A stretch of DNA of 64,000 bases, from positions 1 to 64,000 of the forward strand of contig NZ_JAEMUH010000014.1 of NCBI RefSeq assembly GCF_016461785.1, read 5' to 3'. The stretch is from Marinomonas ostreistagni (GTDB lineage Bacteria; Pseudomonadota; Gammaproteobacteria; Pseudomonadales; Marinomonadaceae). The notes beneath the pieces were generated by a model that ran no database searches, was not told the origin of the DNA, and worked only from the letters and a program-made list of their open reading frames with translations. Position 1 is the first letter of the stretch. Each line of letters begins with the position of its first letter. Of the stretch, positions 23,206-32,765 are shown in pieces. The position numbers and the translations under genes are program-made.

Positions 23206-25806
23206 TTAAGCTTTTGCATCAGTTGCGATGACAGAGGAAGCTTTCTTTACATATTCTCCCATTTGATCGAAATTCAAGTAATCGTAGATCTCAGCAGACA
23301 TGCTATTAATCTTATTCGCATACTCAAAATATTCTTTAGGCGTTGGCAGTTTACCTAGTAAAGACGAGACAGCAGCCAGTTCAGCAGAGGCTAAAAAGAC
23401 ATTTGCACCATTCCCTAGGCGGTTAGGGAAGTTACGTGTTGAGGTAGAGACAACCGTTGCTTTATCTGCGACTCGCGCTTGGTTACCCATACACAAAGAG
23501 CAGCCAGGCATTTCAACTCGTGCTCCTGCTTTACCAAATATACTGTAATAACCCTCAGCGGTAAGTTGCTGTTGGTCCATTTTCGTTGGAGGTACTATCC
23601 ATAGTCTTGTTGGAACAACTTGTCCAGCTGACTCAAGAAGCTTACCCGCAGCACGGAAATGGCCAATATTGGTCATACAGGAACCGATAAACACCTCGTC
23701 GACTTTCTCACCCTCTACCTCAGAAAGTAAACGAGCATCATCAGGGTCATTCGGTGCACATAAAACTGGCTCTTTTAAGGTATCAAGGTCTATCTCGATC
23801 ACTGCAGCGTACTCTGCATCCTTGTCTGCTCGCATTAATTGCGGGTTTTGCAGCCAAGCTTCCATCGCTTTAGCGCGACGTTCTAAAGTACGAGGATCGC
23901 CATAACCTTCTGCAATCATCCAGCGTAACATGATGATATTAGACTTGAGATACTCAGCGACAGATTCTTCTGATAGGTTAATGGTACAACCGGCTGCAGA
24001 GCGTTCAGCAGAAGCGTCAGACAGTTCAAATGCTTGCTCGGCCGTTAAATGCTCTAGACCTTCAATTTCAAGGATACGGCCTGAGAAAACATTCTTCTTA
24101 CCTTTCTTTTCAACGGTCAAATGACCATCTTTAATGGCTTGATAAGGTATAGCGTGAACCAAATCACGTAATGTAATTCCTGGCTGCATTTTACCTTTAA
24201 AACGGACTAGCACAGATTCTGGCATATCAAGTGGCATCACCCCTGTTGCAGCCGCAAAAGCGACAAGTCCAGAGCCAGCTGGGAATGAAATACCCAAAGG
24301 GAAGCGGGTGTGGGAGTCACCGCCTGTACCGACAGTATCAGGAAGCAACATTCGATTTAACCAGGAGTGAATAATACCGTCCCCTGGACGCAATGACACA
24401 CCACCCCGGTTCATAATAAAGTCTGGTAGTGTGTGGTGTGTGGTCACATCCACTGGCTTTGGATAGGCTGCAGTATGACAAAAAGACTGCATAACCAAGT
24501 CTGCAGTGAAACCAATACATGCCAAGTCTTTTAACTCATCCCGGGTCATTGGACCGGTTGTATCTTGTGAACCAACGGTTGTCATTTTAGGCTCACAATA
24601 CGTATTTGGGCGAACACCCTCAAGGCCACATGCTTTACCGACCATTTTTTGGGCGAGCGTATAACCCTTACCTGAGTCTTCAATTTCACCTGGTTTTAAA
24701 AATAGATCGGAGTGACCTAAACCAAGTGATTCACGTGCTTTATTGGTAAGACCTCGTCCAATAATGAGGGGGATACGGCCGCCAGCACGAACTTCGTCTA
24801 GTAAAACCTGAGTTTTCAACTCAAAGGTTGTGATGACATCATCTGTGTCGTGTTTTTTTACAACACCTTCGTATGGGTAAATGTCGATCACATCTCCCAT
24901 TTCCAGCCCATCAACATCAAGCTCGATAGGCAAAGCACCAGCATCCTCCATGGTGTTATAGAAAATTGGTGCAATTTTGCTTCCTAAGCAAATGCCGCCT
25001 GACCTTTTATTAGGTATAAATGGGATATCTTCACCCATGTGCCAAAGCACCGAGTTGGTTGCTGACTTACGGCTTGAGCCCGTTCCCACTACATCACCAA
25101 CATAGGCTAAAGGAAAGCCTTTCTCTTTCAATTTGTTGATCGTTGTAATCGGGCCTACTTCGCCATCAACGTCTGGTGTGATGCCATCACGAGCCATTTT
25201 TAGCATCGCATTAGCATGTAAGGGAATATCTGGTCGTGACCAAGCATCCGGTGCAGGGGAGAGGTCATCAGTATTTGTCTCGCCTGGAACTTTGAAAACA
25301 GTAACAGTGATTTTCTCTGCTAACTTAGGCTTGCTTGTAAACCATTCGCCGTCAGCCCAAGACTTGATGATTTGCTTAGCGTATGCGTTTCCAGAGTTGG
25401 CTTTTTCTTCTACATCGTGGAATGCATCAAATATTAAAAGTGTATTTGACAGTGCTTTAGCTGCAATGTGGGCAACCTCTTCATCATCGAGACACTCAAT
25501 GAGAGGCTGAATATTATAACCACCTAACATGGTGCCTAGTAATTCAGTTGCGTAGGCTTTATCAATTAGTGGTGAGGCGGCTTCTCCTTTTATGATTGCT
25601 GAAAGGAAGCCTGCTTTAACATAAGCAGCCTCATCCACCCCAGCTGGAATTCGATTCTTAAGTAAATCAAGTAAAAATTCTTCTTCACCGGAGGGCGGAT
25701 TTTTGAGTAGAGCAACCAATTTAGCTGCTTGTTCTGCATCAAGAGGTGTTGCGGGTATACCCTGAGTGGCACGCTCTTCGACGTGTTTCCGATATGCTTT
25801 TAACAT
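23206..25806 (-). CDS. acnB: Aconitate hydratase B
   Basis: The 866-residue enzyme interconverts citrate and isocitrate in the TCA cycle and also handles 2-methylisocitrate in many proteobacteria. Length matches E. coli AcnB (865). It has the AcnB-specific N-terminal HEAT-like domain ([26 protein letters not shown]), then the swivel domain, and the [4Fe-4S] ligands in [13 protein letters not shown] and [14 protein letters not shown]. The ATG at 25806 follows AAGGGG; the frame runs 39 codons further upstream without support. Apo-AcnB binds mRNA in E. coli, which may apply here. Confidence 0.97.
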   Translation of the reverse strand: MLKAYRKHVEERATQGIPATPLDAEQAAKLVALLKNPPSGEEEFLLDLLKNRIPAGVDEAAYVKAGFLSAIIKGEAASPLIDKAYATELLGTMLGGYNIQPLIECLDDEEVAHIAAKALSNTLLIFDAFHDVEEKANSGNAYAKQIIKSWADGEWFTSKPKLAEKITVTVFKVPGETNTDDLSPAPDAWSRPDIPLHANAMLKMARDGITPDVDGEVGPITTINKLKEKGFPLAYVGDVVGTGSSRKSATNSVLWHMGEDIPFIPNKRSGGICLGSKIAPIFYNTMEDAGALPIELDVDGLEMGDVIDIYPYEGVVKKHDTDDVITTFELKTQVLLDEVRAGGRIPLIIGRGLTNKARESLGLGHSDLFLKPGEIEDSGKGYTLAQKMVGKACGLEGVRPNTYCEPKMTTVGSQDTTGPMTRDELKDLACIGFTADLVMQSFCHTAAYPKPVDVTTHHTLPDFIMNRGGVSLRPGDGIIHSWLNRMLLPDTVGTGGDSHTRFPLGISFPAGSGLVAFAAATGVMPLDMPESVLVRFKGKMQPGITLRDLVHAIPYQAIKDGHLTVEKKGKKNVFSGRILEIEGLEHLTAEQAFELSDASAERSAAGCTINLSEESVAEYLKSNIIMLRWMIAEGYGDPRTLERRAKAMEAWLQNPQLMRADKDAEYAAVIEIDLDTLKEPVLCAPNDPDDARLLSEVEGEKVDEVFIGSCMTNIGHFRAAGKLLESAGQVVPTRLWIVPPTKMDQQQLTAEGYYSIFGKAGARVEMPGCSLCMGNQARVADKATVVSTSTRNFPNRLGNGANVFLASAELAAVSSLLGKLPTPKEYFEYANKINSMSAEIYDYLNFDQMGEYVKKASSVIATDAKA

Positions 25807-25937
25807 GATAGATCCCCTTACTTCTGGGCATCGATTTGTTAATCGATGCTGTTTAAGCCGAAGCAACACTGTCCAAATAGGAATGTTTATGAGAACAGAG
25901 CTCGGCACTGGCAAATAGATCAAATATCATTCTAACG

Positions 25938-25962
25938 AAAAATCGGTGCTCGTGAGCACCGA
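25938..25962 (-). terminator. Intrinsic terminator after the pseudokinase gene
   Basis: TCGGTGCT and AGCACCGA pair around CGTG, and on the minus strand the stem is followed by TTTTT. It separates the pseudokinase-SUMF1 gene from acnB. Confidence 0.75.
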
Positions 25963-26023
25963 CAGGCATATAAATGTAAAATAGGTGGTATTTGTGAAGA
26001 TTATTGGAACAGGGTGGTAAGAG

Positions 26024-27763
26024 TTATGGTTTTACTACTCTTACCACACGAAAGCCCCAATTACTGGCTCTCAGTGTGGGTTCAGCTCTATAACGCGTAG
26101 CGCTTCTGCCTACGGTTGGAATATCAAACCAAGAGCCTCCCCTTAGGACTCGGCCGCTACATTGGTCAGACAACCACACTTGATTTGAAGTGGGGGCACC
26201 TTCGTAGTTAGGGTGATAGCAATCCTCAACCCATTCGGCCACATTTCCATGCATATCAAAAATGCCCAGTGGATTGCTTGCTTGTGATGTTACAGGAGCC
26301 GTAGACACGCCATCCCATTGACTACCACAACTATCACAAACACTGTAACCGGGTTTAACATCATCGCCATACCAATAAGCGGTTGATGATCCTGCTCTAG
26401 CCGAATATTCCCATTCGATTTCAGTAGGTAGGCGGTATTCTGAACCTGTTTGTTCAGATAGCCACGCAGTGTAGGCTTTTGCGTCATACCAACTTACGTT
26501 TATTACCGGGCGAGAGCCTCTTCCCCAACCATTATCCGGTGGAGGCATTCGCCCAGAAGCGGCCACAAAGCGGTCATATTGATCAAAAGTAACTTCATTC
26601 TTACTAAAATAGAAACCTGTAGGTATGTTTACTTCATGAACGGGAGACTCGTTTTCATCACCTGACTGATTAATATCCCCCATCTGGAATGTTGCTGGAG
26701 CAATTTTCTCTACTTTTGGAGCCTTACCACCATCTTTCAAATCTTCTTCAAGTATTTGAGGTAGGGCATCAAATTTATTTTGGGGGGTGTTAGAGGCAGT
26801 CGTCTGCTCCAAAGGTTCAGTTGGATCGGATTCAGGCCATAATAGAGTTGCAGCAATCGCCGAAGCTGCAAATAAACCTAAACCTGCCGCCAGAGTAGTT
26901 TTCCTGGATAGCTTTTTCTTGGCCGGTGGCAGTGAAGCGTCAGCGTTGGACTTTGAGCTATTCAAAAAGAGATTTGCACGCAAGAAGCGCATCACATCAA
27001 CAAGTGACTTGGGACGATGCCTCTCCGACGGATGCGCCCATTTACGTAATTTATTCCATGTTTCTTTGTTTAAGTTATCGACATGATCTGGCAAATGGTC
27101 CAGTTTACCATTATCAAGCCATGACTCGCCCACCAAAGAAGCGATCAACAAACGCATAAACATATAATTGTCAGAAGCGACGGTCATACTAGGGCGACGC
27201 TTTTTATATTCAGGTGGGATGAAACGTCCATCCATATCTTGATCGGTTATTTTATCGAGCCAGCTATGTGTTCCAAAACCGGTCAATACTCCCGCACCAT
27301 TTACTACATGAACACTGCTTAAATCTAAATGGCCATGTATGTATCCGTGCTGATGTACTTGGTCTAGCGCCTTTGCGATAGGATCAAAGATACTTAGCAC
27401 GATATTGAGCGGAGCGCCTTCTGGGTATTTGCCGAGGTGGCTAAACAAGCGCTCACCACCACACAAATTGTAAATCGAGAAGACCCACAAATTTGAATAG
27501 AAAGGAGGGTAGCTCCTAGTAATCGCCGGATGCTTTAGTTTTGCATGACGTCGGGCAATGGACAGAAATTGATTAACATCCCCTCTCTCAGATCTGAAAA
27601 AGCGTAATACAAAAGATTGCCCACCCTGATCTGCAACCCAAACACTTCTATCATCGCTTAAAGGATAGTTAAGAACATATGGGTCAATCTCGACTCCAAC
27701 CTGTTGGCCAATGCTCAGTTTACTTACATCATAAAATTGGTTCATTGCCGAATTGATATCCAA
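26024..27763 (-). CDS. Pseudokinase - transmembrane - SUMF1 (FGE-fold) fusion protein
   Basis: The 579-residue protein has a protein-kinase-like domain at about 15-265, a single transmembrane helix at about 289-309 and a SUMF1/FGE-sulfatase-like domain at about 353-579 that would face the periplasm. Kinase motifs are degenerate: the beta3 Lys position reads VLRFF (Arg54), the catalytic loop reads HGHLDLSSV (143-151) instead of HRDxKxxN, and DFG is GFG (162-164); PPEY at 183-186 replaces APE. The SUMF1 end has RVLRGGSWFDIPTVGRSATRYR and GFRVVR but no cysteines where true FGEs place theirs, so it should not make formylglycine. It likely has a sensing or scaffold role. It is a solitary gene, divergent from miaE. 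Confidence 0.85.
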   Translation of the reverse strand: MDINSAMNQFYDVSKLSIGQQVGVEIDPYVLNYPLSDDRSVWVADQGGQSFVLRFFRSERGDVNQFLSIARRHAKLKHPAITRSYPPFYSNLWVFSIYNLCGGERLFSHLGKYPEGAPLNIVLSIFDPIAKALDQVHQHGYIHGHLDLSSVHVVNGAGVLTGFGTHSWLDKITDQDMDGRFIPPEYKKRRPSMTVASDNYMFMRLLIASLVGESWLDNGKLDHLPDHVDNLNKETWNKLRKWAHPSERHRPKSLVDVMRFLRANLFLNSSKSNADASLPPAKKKLSRKTTLAAGLGLFAASAIAATLLWPESDPTEPLEQTTASNTPQNKFDALPQILEEDLKDGGKAPKVEKIAPATFQMGDINQSGDENESPVHEVNIPTGFYFSKNEVTFDQYDRFVAASGRMPPPDNGWGRGSRPVINVSWYDAKAYTAWLSEQTGSEYRLPTEIEWEYSARAGSSTAYWYGDDVKPGYSVCDSCGSQWDGVSTAPVTSQASNPLGIFDMHGNVAEWVEDCYHPNYEGAPTSNQVWLSDQCSGRVLRGGSWFDIPTVGRSATRYRAEPTLRASNWGFRVVRVVKP

Positions 27764-27840
27764 ATCAATGTTTTGCTTGTGCTGATTAAACGTCTTAATG
27801 AGAGTATAATCGGTTTTTTTTTAGAAAAAAGGTAGTGTTG

Positions 27841-28452
27841 ATGTTAACTGATTATCCTGAGCTGGTAGCTTTTTTACCATGTCAATCACCTGATGCATGG
27901 GTGAAATGGGCTTTGGAAAATGAAGAATTGCTTTTAGTAGATCATGCTCACTGTGAAAAGAAAGCGGCTTCAACGGCGATGAATCTCATGTATCGCTATG
28001 TTGATCGGGAAAATCTGCTGCATAAAATGTCTCAATTAGCACGTGAAGAGCTATTACACTTTGAGCAAGTTCTTAAGATTATGAAAAACCGTGACATCGA
28101 ATACCGTCATCTTGAGGCTTCGCGTTATGCCAGCGGTTTACGTCAACACATTCGAACTCATGAACCTGCTAAACTCATCGACACTTTAATCATTGGTGCG
28201 TATGTAGAAGCTCGTTCTTGCGAACGTTTTGCTGTATTGATTCCACACTTACCTCCAGAAATTGCTAAGTTCTATAAATCTCTTCTTAAATCTGAAGCAC
28301 GACATTTTGAGGATTATTTGTCCTTAGCTGAGGAGTATGCAGGAGAGTCGATAGAAGATCGTGTTCAATTCTTTCGTGAAGTTGAACGCCAACTCATTAA
28401 TGAGCCAGATGTTGAGTTTCGTGTACACAGCGGCCCACCAAAGGCCGCATAA
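27841..28452 (+). CDS. miaE: tRNA 2-methylthio-N6-isopentenyladenosine-37 hydroxylase
   Basis: The 203-residue non-haem di-iron monooxygenase hydroxylates ms2i6A37 to ms2io6A37 in tRNAs reading U-starting codons. Ferritin-like di-iron ligands are visible as EELLLVDHAHCEKKAA, AREELLHFEQ (E-x2-H), EARSCERF and SEARHFEDYLSL (E-x2-H). The ATG at 27841 is spaced 8 nt from AAAGG; GTG and TTG codons just upstream are too close to it. The gene is monocistronic and divergent from the pseudokinase gene. Confidence 0.93.
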   Translation: MLTDYPELVAFLPCQSPDAWVKWALENEELLLVDHAHCEKKAASTAMNLMYRYVDRENLLHKMSQLAREELLHFEQVLKIMKNRDIEYRHLEASRYASGLRQHIRTHEPAKLIDTLIIGAYVEARSCERFAVLIPHLPPEIAKFYKSLLKSEARHFEDYLSLAEEYAGESIEDRVQFFREVERQLINEPDVEFRVHSGPPKAA

Positions 28453-28572
28453 GTACAGCGATTGATACAAAGCTTTACTGAACTAAAACAAACGTTTGTA
28501 AAGAATTCCCTTCACAATCCTAGTTAGTGTGCTAATCTCGAAGTAACTACTCTAACAAGAGGAGGGCTGAAG

Positions 28573-28884
28573 ATGGGCACACAAACAAACGATTTATTGC
28601 CAGATGTGACGTATTGGCTAACTTTGCAAATCGCCAAGAGTGATCCTGGTATTGATTTGGAGCAGGTCTATCAAGGTACAGTTGAGTTGGATTATTTGTA
28701 CCAAGTACTAACGAGCAAAGCTCAGCAGCATTGGTGGTCGAAGTATGGGGTCGAGCTTAGCCCTGTGACGGTAAATAATGCTTTTTTTCGGGCCATTGCT
28801 GTCCTCCATGATCGTAACATTGAATACAAGCGTTCAAGAAATCGATCCGAAACTGATTGGGTTAGAGATTTACTTCATCTGTAA
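28573..28884 (+). CDS. Small conserved-looking protein, unknown function
   Basis: The 103-residue soluble product is mostly helical and Trp-rich (LPDVTYWLTLQIAK, QHWWSKYG, ETDWVRDLLHL). It has no signal peptide or membrane segment. AGGAGGG lies 8 nt before the ATG, so it is surely translated. I recognise no family. It ends at a strong bidirectional terminator facing lpxH. Confidence 0.65.
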   Translation: MGTQTNDLLPDVTYWLTLQIAKSDPGIDLEQVYQGTVELDYLYQVLTSKAQQHWWSKYGVELSPVTVNNAFFRAIAVLHDRNIEYKRSRNRSETDWVRDLLHL

Positions 28885-28915
28885 AAAAAAGAGCAGTCAA
28901 ACTGCTCTTTTTTTT
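28885..28915. terminator. Bidirectional terminator
   Basis: AAAAAAGAGCAGT and ACTGCTCTTTTTT pair around CAA, with T-runs in both directions, between the 103-residue gene and lpxH. Confidence 0.88.
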
Positions 28916-28917
28916 AC

Positions 28918-29697
28918 TCAGCTCATAGCGGCATGATGTTCTAGATGCCAGCTTGATACCGTATTTTTTGATTGAATGTATTTATCAGTCTCGATTGAAT
29001 ATTGATTTAATTGAGTTCCCGACAAAATCGCGCACCAAACAAAATCATCCCAGTCACCTAAAACTAAACGCCTAAAAGCTTCATTTTGGTGAAAAGCTGG
29101 TCGGTGTGTGTGGCCATGAATAAGTAAAGATGTATGCTCTGGAAGCGCATTTACAATAGCTTGATTATTTACATCCATGATCGCCATGCTTTTGTCTGCA
29201 GCACTACTTTTAGAGTCATTTCGGAGCTTTTGAGCAAGTGCCAAACGTTGTTCGAGAGGCATGGAAAGCACTTGTTGTTGCCAGGCAGGTTGTCTAACCA
29301 TTGCTCGGAATTCTTGGTAATCTTTGTCATCAACACAAAACTCATCACCATGAGCCAATGCTATTACCTTGTCGCAGGTTTCAAGCTCAGCTTGCTCAGG
29401 AAGAGCGATGACATGATTGCGCTCGAGCCAATACTGACCTATTAAGAAGTCACGATTACCGACAATAAAATAAGTGTTTACACGGTATTGATGAAGCTTT
29501 TCAAACTGTTGGTCTAATGTTTTCATCCAGTCAGGCTGGTAATCGTCACCAATATAGGCTTCAAAAAAATCACCTAGAATATACAACTCACAAGGCTTTT
29601 CTTGTTGGCAGATTTCATCCGTTAGATGTACAAACGCCTGGATGAGATCCAGGCGTTTGTCACTCAAATGCAAATCTGAGATGAAGTATCGAAGCAT
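28918..29697 (-). CDS. lpxH: UDP-2,3-diacylglucosamine diphosphatase
   Basis: The 259-residue calcineurin-like phosphoesterase hydrolyses UDP-2,3-diacylglucosamine to lipid X in lipid A synthesis, at the inner face of the inner membrane. Metal motifs are complete: SDLHLSD, LGDFFEAYIGDD, GNRDFLIG, AHGDEFC and HGHTHRPAFH. It is the last gene of a minus-strand run and starts 4 bp after the ppiB stop. The same ppiB-lpxH pairing is common in gammaproteobacteria. Confidence 0.95.
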   Translation of the reverse strand: MLRYFISDLHLSDKRLDLIQAFVHLTDEICQQEKPCELYILGDFFEAYIGDDYQPDWMKTLDQQFEKLHQYRVNTYFIVGNRDFLIGQYWLERNHVIALPEQAELETCDKVIALAHGDEFCVDDKDYQEFRAMVRQPAWQQQVLSMPLEQRLALAQKLRNDSKSSAADKSMAIMDVNNQAIVNALPEHTSLLIHGHTHRPAFHQNEAFRRLVLGDWDDFVWCAILSGTQLNQYSIETDKYIQSKNTVSSWHLEHHAAMS

Positions 29698-29701
29698 GCG
29701 C

Positions 29702-30199
29702 TTATTCTTTGATTAGCTCAGCTGATTCGATGATCACGTCTTCAGCAGGAACGTCTTGGTGGCCTGCTTTGATCGTTGTTTGAACTTCTTTGATCTTGTT
29801 CACAACGTCCATACCAGCCGTTACTTTACCAAACACTGCGTAGCCCCAACCATCTGGAGTTTTGCTGCGGTGGTTAAGGAAGCTGTTATCAGCAACGTTT
29901 ATGAAAAACTGAGCAGAAGCTGAGTGAGGATCCATTGTGCGGGCCATTGCTAGTGAGCCAGCAACGTTTTCTAGGCCATTGTCTGCTTCGTTTTCAATTG
30001 GAGCTCGTGTTTCTTTTTGCTTCATGCCTGGCTCAAAACCACCACCTTGGATCATGAAGCCATTGATAACACGGTGGAATACAACACCGTTGTAAAAGCC
30101 TGATGTTACATATTCTTCGAAGTTTTTAGCCGTTTTTGGCGCTTTTTCGTAGTTAAGTTCGATAGTGATGTCGCCAAAATTCGTATGGAAAACGATCAT
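29702..30199 (-). CDS. ppiB: Peptidyl-prolyl cis-trans isomerase B (cyclophilin)
   Basis: The 165-residue cytoplasmic cyclophilin has the catalytic segments [20 protein letters not shown] and [15 protein letters not shown]; no signal peptide is present, so it is the PpiB rather than PpiA type. It speeds proline isomerisation in protein folding. It sits between queE and lpxH with short spacings, forming a probable operon. Confidence 0.95.
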   Translation of the reverse strand: MIVFHTNFGDITIELNYEKAPKTAKNFEEYVTSGFYNGVVFHRVINGFMIQGGGFEPGMKQKETRAPIENEADNGLENVAGSLAMARTMDPHSASAQFFINVADNSFLNHRSKTPDGWGYAVFGKVTAGMDVVNKIKEVQTTIKAGHQDVPAEDVIIESAELIKE

Positions 30200-30229
30200 G
30201 TAACTTTCCTTTATTCAGTTAGGTTTAAA

Positions 30230-30880
30230 TCAATCAATGCCGAGCATTTTATGTGTTTGTAAACTTAGACGCCACTGCGGATTCTGTAAACAATAGCGAA
30301 TTGTCTGTGCTTGAGCGTCATTGATGCGCTCACAACCCTCTGGAAGGGCGCTCTGATCCATTGGTTGGAGGTAAAAGTGCTCAAATTCAAGGTCAGAGAA
30401 TAAATTAGGCGGTAAATGATCCTGCGGAAAGACCAGTTTTAGCTCACTGCCTTGGTTCACAACTAGGGGGGCTGCGGTCTTAGGGCTAACACAGATCCAA
30501 TCAATACCATCGGGAAGGGGAAGTGTTCCGTTGGTTTCGATAGCCAATGTATAGTGTGCAGCTTTCGCAGCCGATATCAACGCTTCGTCTAGTTGTAAAG
30601 CAGGCTCACCACCGGTAAAGATTAAATATTTATGGCTTGTTTGTTCAGGCCAGAGTGTATCTAAATGCTCGATCAATGCTTCTGCAGTTTTGAATTTGCC
30701 GCCATTTTGCCCATCGGTACCAATAAAATCGGTATCGCAAAACTGACACTTCGCACTAGCTCGGTGCTTTTCTTTGCCTGTCCACAAGTTACAGCCAGTA
30801 AATCGACAGAATATAGCAGGGCGACCTGCATGAGCGCCTTCCCCCTGTAGGGAATAAAACGCTTCTTTAATGGAGTACAT
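30230..30880 (-). CDS. queE: 7-carboxy-7-deazaguanine synthase
   Basis: The 216-residue radical SAM enzyme converts carboxy-tetrahydropterin to CDG in queuosine synthesis. It has the proteobacterial C-x14-C-x2-C cluster motif (GCNLWTGKEK.. ending KCQFCDTDF) rather than C-x3-C-x2-C. GGEP and an ETNGT segment for SAM binding follow. The start at 30880 (MYSIKEAFYSLQGEG) follows GAAGGA; the frame extends 24 codons upstream without support. It is next to queC. Confidence 0.94.
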   Translation of the reverse strand: MYSIKEAFYSLQGEGAHAGRPAIFCRFTGCNLWTGKEKHRASAKCQFCDTDFIGTDGQNGGKFKTAEALIEHLDTLWPEQTSHKYLIFTGGEPALQLDEALISAAKAAHYTLAIETNGTLPLPDGIDWICVSPKTAAPLVVNQGSELKLVFPQDHLPPNLFSDLEFEHFYLQPMDQSALPEGCERINDAQAQTIRYCLQNPQWRLSLQTHKMLGID

Positions 30881-30985
30881 GGTTATTCCTTCAATCACCC
30901 GAAAACAGTCGGGGTTGATAGTGATAACGGTCATTAGCGAATTGCTTGGCAAAAGCTAAATCAAGTTACGTATTTTTACGAATCG

Positions 30986-31645
30986 TTAGACTTCGTAGTT
31001 TAATGGGTCAGTGACGCCTTGTTCTGTAAATGCCTCTAGGCGCTCATTACACGCTCCGCATTTACCACACGCTTTTTCACGTCCGTTGTAACAAGTCCAT
31101 GTGTCAGAGTAGTCTAAATTCATTGCTAAGCCAGCAGCTAAAATCTCACCCTTAGAGCTGTTCAAGAAAGGCGTAACAATTTCTACGGGCTCATAGTTAG
31201 CAATTTTAGACACAGCATTCATGGCGTGAACAAATTCTGGACGGCAATCTGGGTAAATATGATGATCTCCAGAGTGTGCACCATAATAAACTTCTGGCGC
31301 TTCAAGTGATACTGCGTAAGCAATCGCCATTGATAGAAGCACCATGTTTCGGTTAGGAACAACCGTGTTTTTCATGCTTTCTTCAGCGTAATGTCCCTCT
31401 GGAATGTCGATTTCGCTGGTTAGTGATGATCCAGCCATCAAGCTATTGATTGCTGAAATATCAACAATCTTGTGCGGAATGCCGTGTTTTGCACAAACGG
31501 CAGCTGCTACATCAAGCTCTTTACTATGGCGCTGTCCGTAGTTAAACGACAGAGCATACACTTCTTTTCCTTCTGCTAGGGCTGTGTGCAACACAGTGTA
31601 AGAATCCATTCCTCCTGAATAGACCACAACGGCTTTATTTGACAT
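30986..31645 (-). CDS. queC: 7-cyano-7-deazaguanine synthase
   Basis: The 219-residue enzyme makes preQ0 from CDG with ATP and ammonia. The PP-loop reads [11 protein letters not shown] at the N-terminus, and the Zn-binding cysteines appear in [18 protein letters not shown] near the C-terminus. It heads the minus-strand run queC-queE-ppiB-lpxH. No preQ1 riboswitch was seen upstream. Confidence 0.96.
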   Translation of the reverse strand: MSNKAVVVYSGGMDSYTVLHTALAEGKEVYALSFNYGQRHSKELDVAAAVCAKHGIPHKIVDISAINSLMAGSSLTSEIDIPEGHYAEESMKNTVVPNRNMVLLSMAIAYAVSLEAPEVYYGAHSGDHHIYPDCRPEFVHAMNAVSKIANYEPVEIVTPFLNSSKGEILAAGLAMNLDYSDTWTCYNGREKACGKCGACNERLEAFTEQGVTDPLNYEV

Positions 31646-31760
31646 GGATAATTTCCCCTTCGTTTCAAGGGCGCGGATTATAGCAAAAACCGTATTTCTA
31701 ACTAGTCCTAGCTATGAAATAGCAATTTTTATAGCGAGAAGGCAATAAATTCACTTGTGC

Positions 31761-31797
31761 GTAACTGGTTACATATATAAAGTACGTAACCAGTTAC
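31761..31797 (+). promoter_or_regulatory. Palindromic operator upstream of the MarR-GNAT gene
   Basis: GTAACTGGTTAC (31761-31772) and its exact complement GTAACCAGTTAC (31786-31797) are separated by 13 bp. Each arm is also nearly self-complementary, giving two MarR-dimer-sized half palindromes. The site lies 23 bp before the start codon at 31820, so autoregulation is likely. Confidence 0.65.
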
Positions 31798-31819
31798 ATA
31801 CTATGAGAGCAAGTTCATC

Positions 31820-32764
31820 ATGGAACAGTTTGGAATTTTATCCCTAGGAAGTCGCCTAAAGAGATTGAGTGACTATCTATACAGTGAAGTTCAGTCAATC
31901 TATACAAGTCAGTCTCTTAAAATCTCATCGACCTATTTCCCTATCCTTCGCTTGTTACAGCAGGCAGAGGCATTGTCAGTGGTTGAGATTTCAGAACAAC
32001 TGGGCCTATCGCATCCTGCGGTAAGTAAACAGGTCGCAAAAATGTTAAAGGAGGGGCTGCTTTTAAAGGTTCAAGATCCTCATGATCAACGCAGATCATC
32101 AATTAGCCTTTCAGAGCTAAGTAAACAAGAAATGTTAAGAGCGGAACCTATTTTGAAAGTGATAGGCGAAGAGCTTCAGCGTTATCTGGATCGTGTTTCG
32201 GGTTCCTTTCTACAGCAATTAGAGCTGCTCGAAGGTGATTTATTAAATGGACCTTACGCTAAGAGAGTCATTTACAGGCTTAACCCAGAGCAATTAGTTA
32301 TCCGATCATGTAATACCGTCAAAGATTTTAAGGCATTCAAGCAACTTAACTTGGAATGGCTTGAGAAATACTTTTGCCATGAAATCTATACCAAGGACAC
32401 ACAATTGCTCAGCCAACCTCAGAAGTATATTGGTGACTTAGGAGGTGTTGTAAAAGTTGCTAGCCTAGGAGGAGAGGTAATAGGTGCTTATTACGTGTTG
32501 CCACATTTAACTCATGAAATTGAGCTTGGTAAGCTTGCCGTGACTGAAGCTTATCAAGGACTAGGCATTGGTGAAGTGCTTTTAAGCGATGCTATGAATG
32601 AAGCAAAAGAACTAGGTGGCCAGCGCTTGATGCTTGAGTCACACACATCGCTTAAGCCAGCACTTAATTTATATCGTAAAGCAGGGTTTATTGAAGATTT
32701 GGACGCTGATAGGTTCAGTGTGCCACGAGCCAACATAAGAATGATAAAACAATTGGTGGGATAA
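31820..32764 (+). CDS. MarR-type HTH / GNAT acetyltransferase fusion regulator
   Basis: The 314-residue protein combines a winged-helix MarR domain at about 1-140 (LSVVEISEQLGLSHPAVSKQVAKM as recognition region, DPHDQRRSS as wing) with a GNAT domain at about 160-314 (ELGKLAVTEAYQGLGIGEVLL acetyl-CoA motif, YRKAGFIED). Such fusions occur as regulators in actinobacteria and proteobacteria; the acetyl acceptor is unknown. The azlC gene starts 1 bp after its stop, so it likely controls branched-chain amino acid export. Confidence 0.9.
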   Translation: MEQFGILSLGSRLKRLSDYLYSEVQSIYTSQSLKISSTYFPILRLLQQAEALSVVEISEQLGLSHPAVSKQVAKMLKEGLLLKVQDPHDQRRSSISLSELSKQEMLRAEPILKVIGEELQRYLDRVSGSFLQQLELLEGDLLNGPYAKRVIYRLNPEQLVIRSCNTVKDFKAFKQLNLEWLEKYFCHEIYTKDTQLLSQPQKYIGDLGGVVKVASLGGEVIGAYYVLPHLTHEIELGKLAVTEAYQGLGIGEVLLSDAMNEAKELGGQRLMLESHTSLKPALNLYRKAGFIEDLDADRFSVPRANIRMIKQLVG

Positions 32765-32765
32765 C

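Noticed and set aside
25133-25510. 125-codon ORF antisense to acnB
   Set aside because: Shadow frame within a well-identified gene.
26024-27763. Sulfatase-activating formylglycine enzyme
   Set aside because: The SUMF1 domain lacks the active-site cysteines and no sulfatase gene is nearby.
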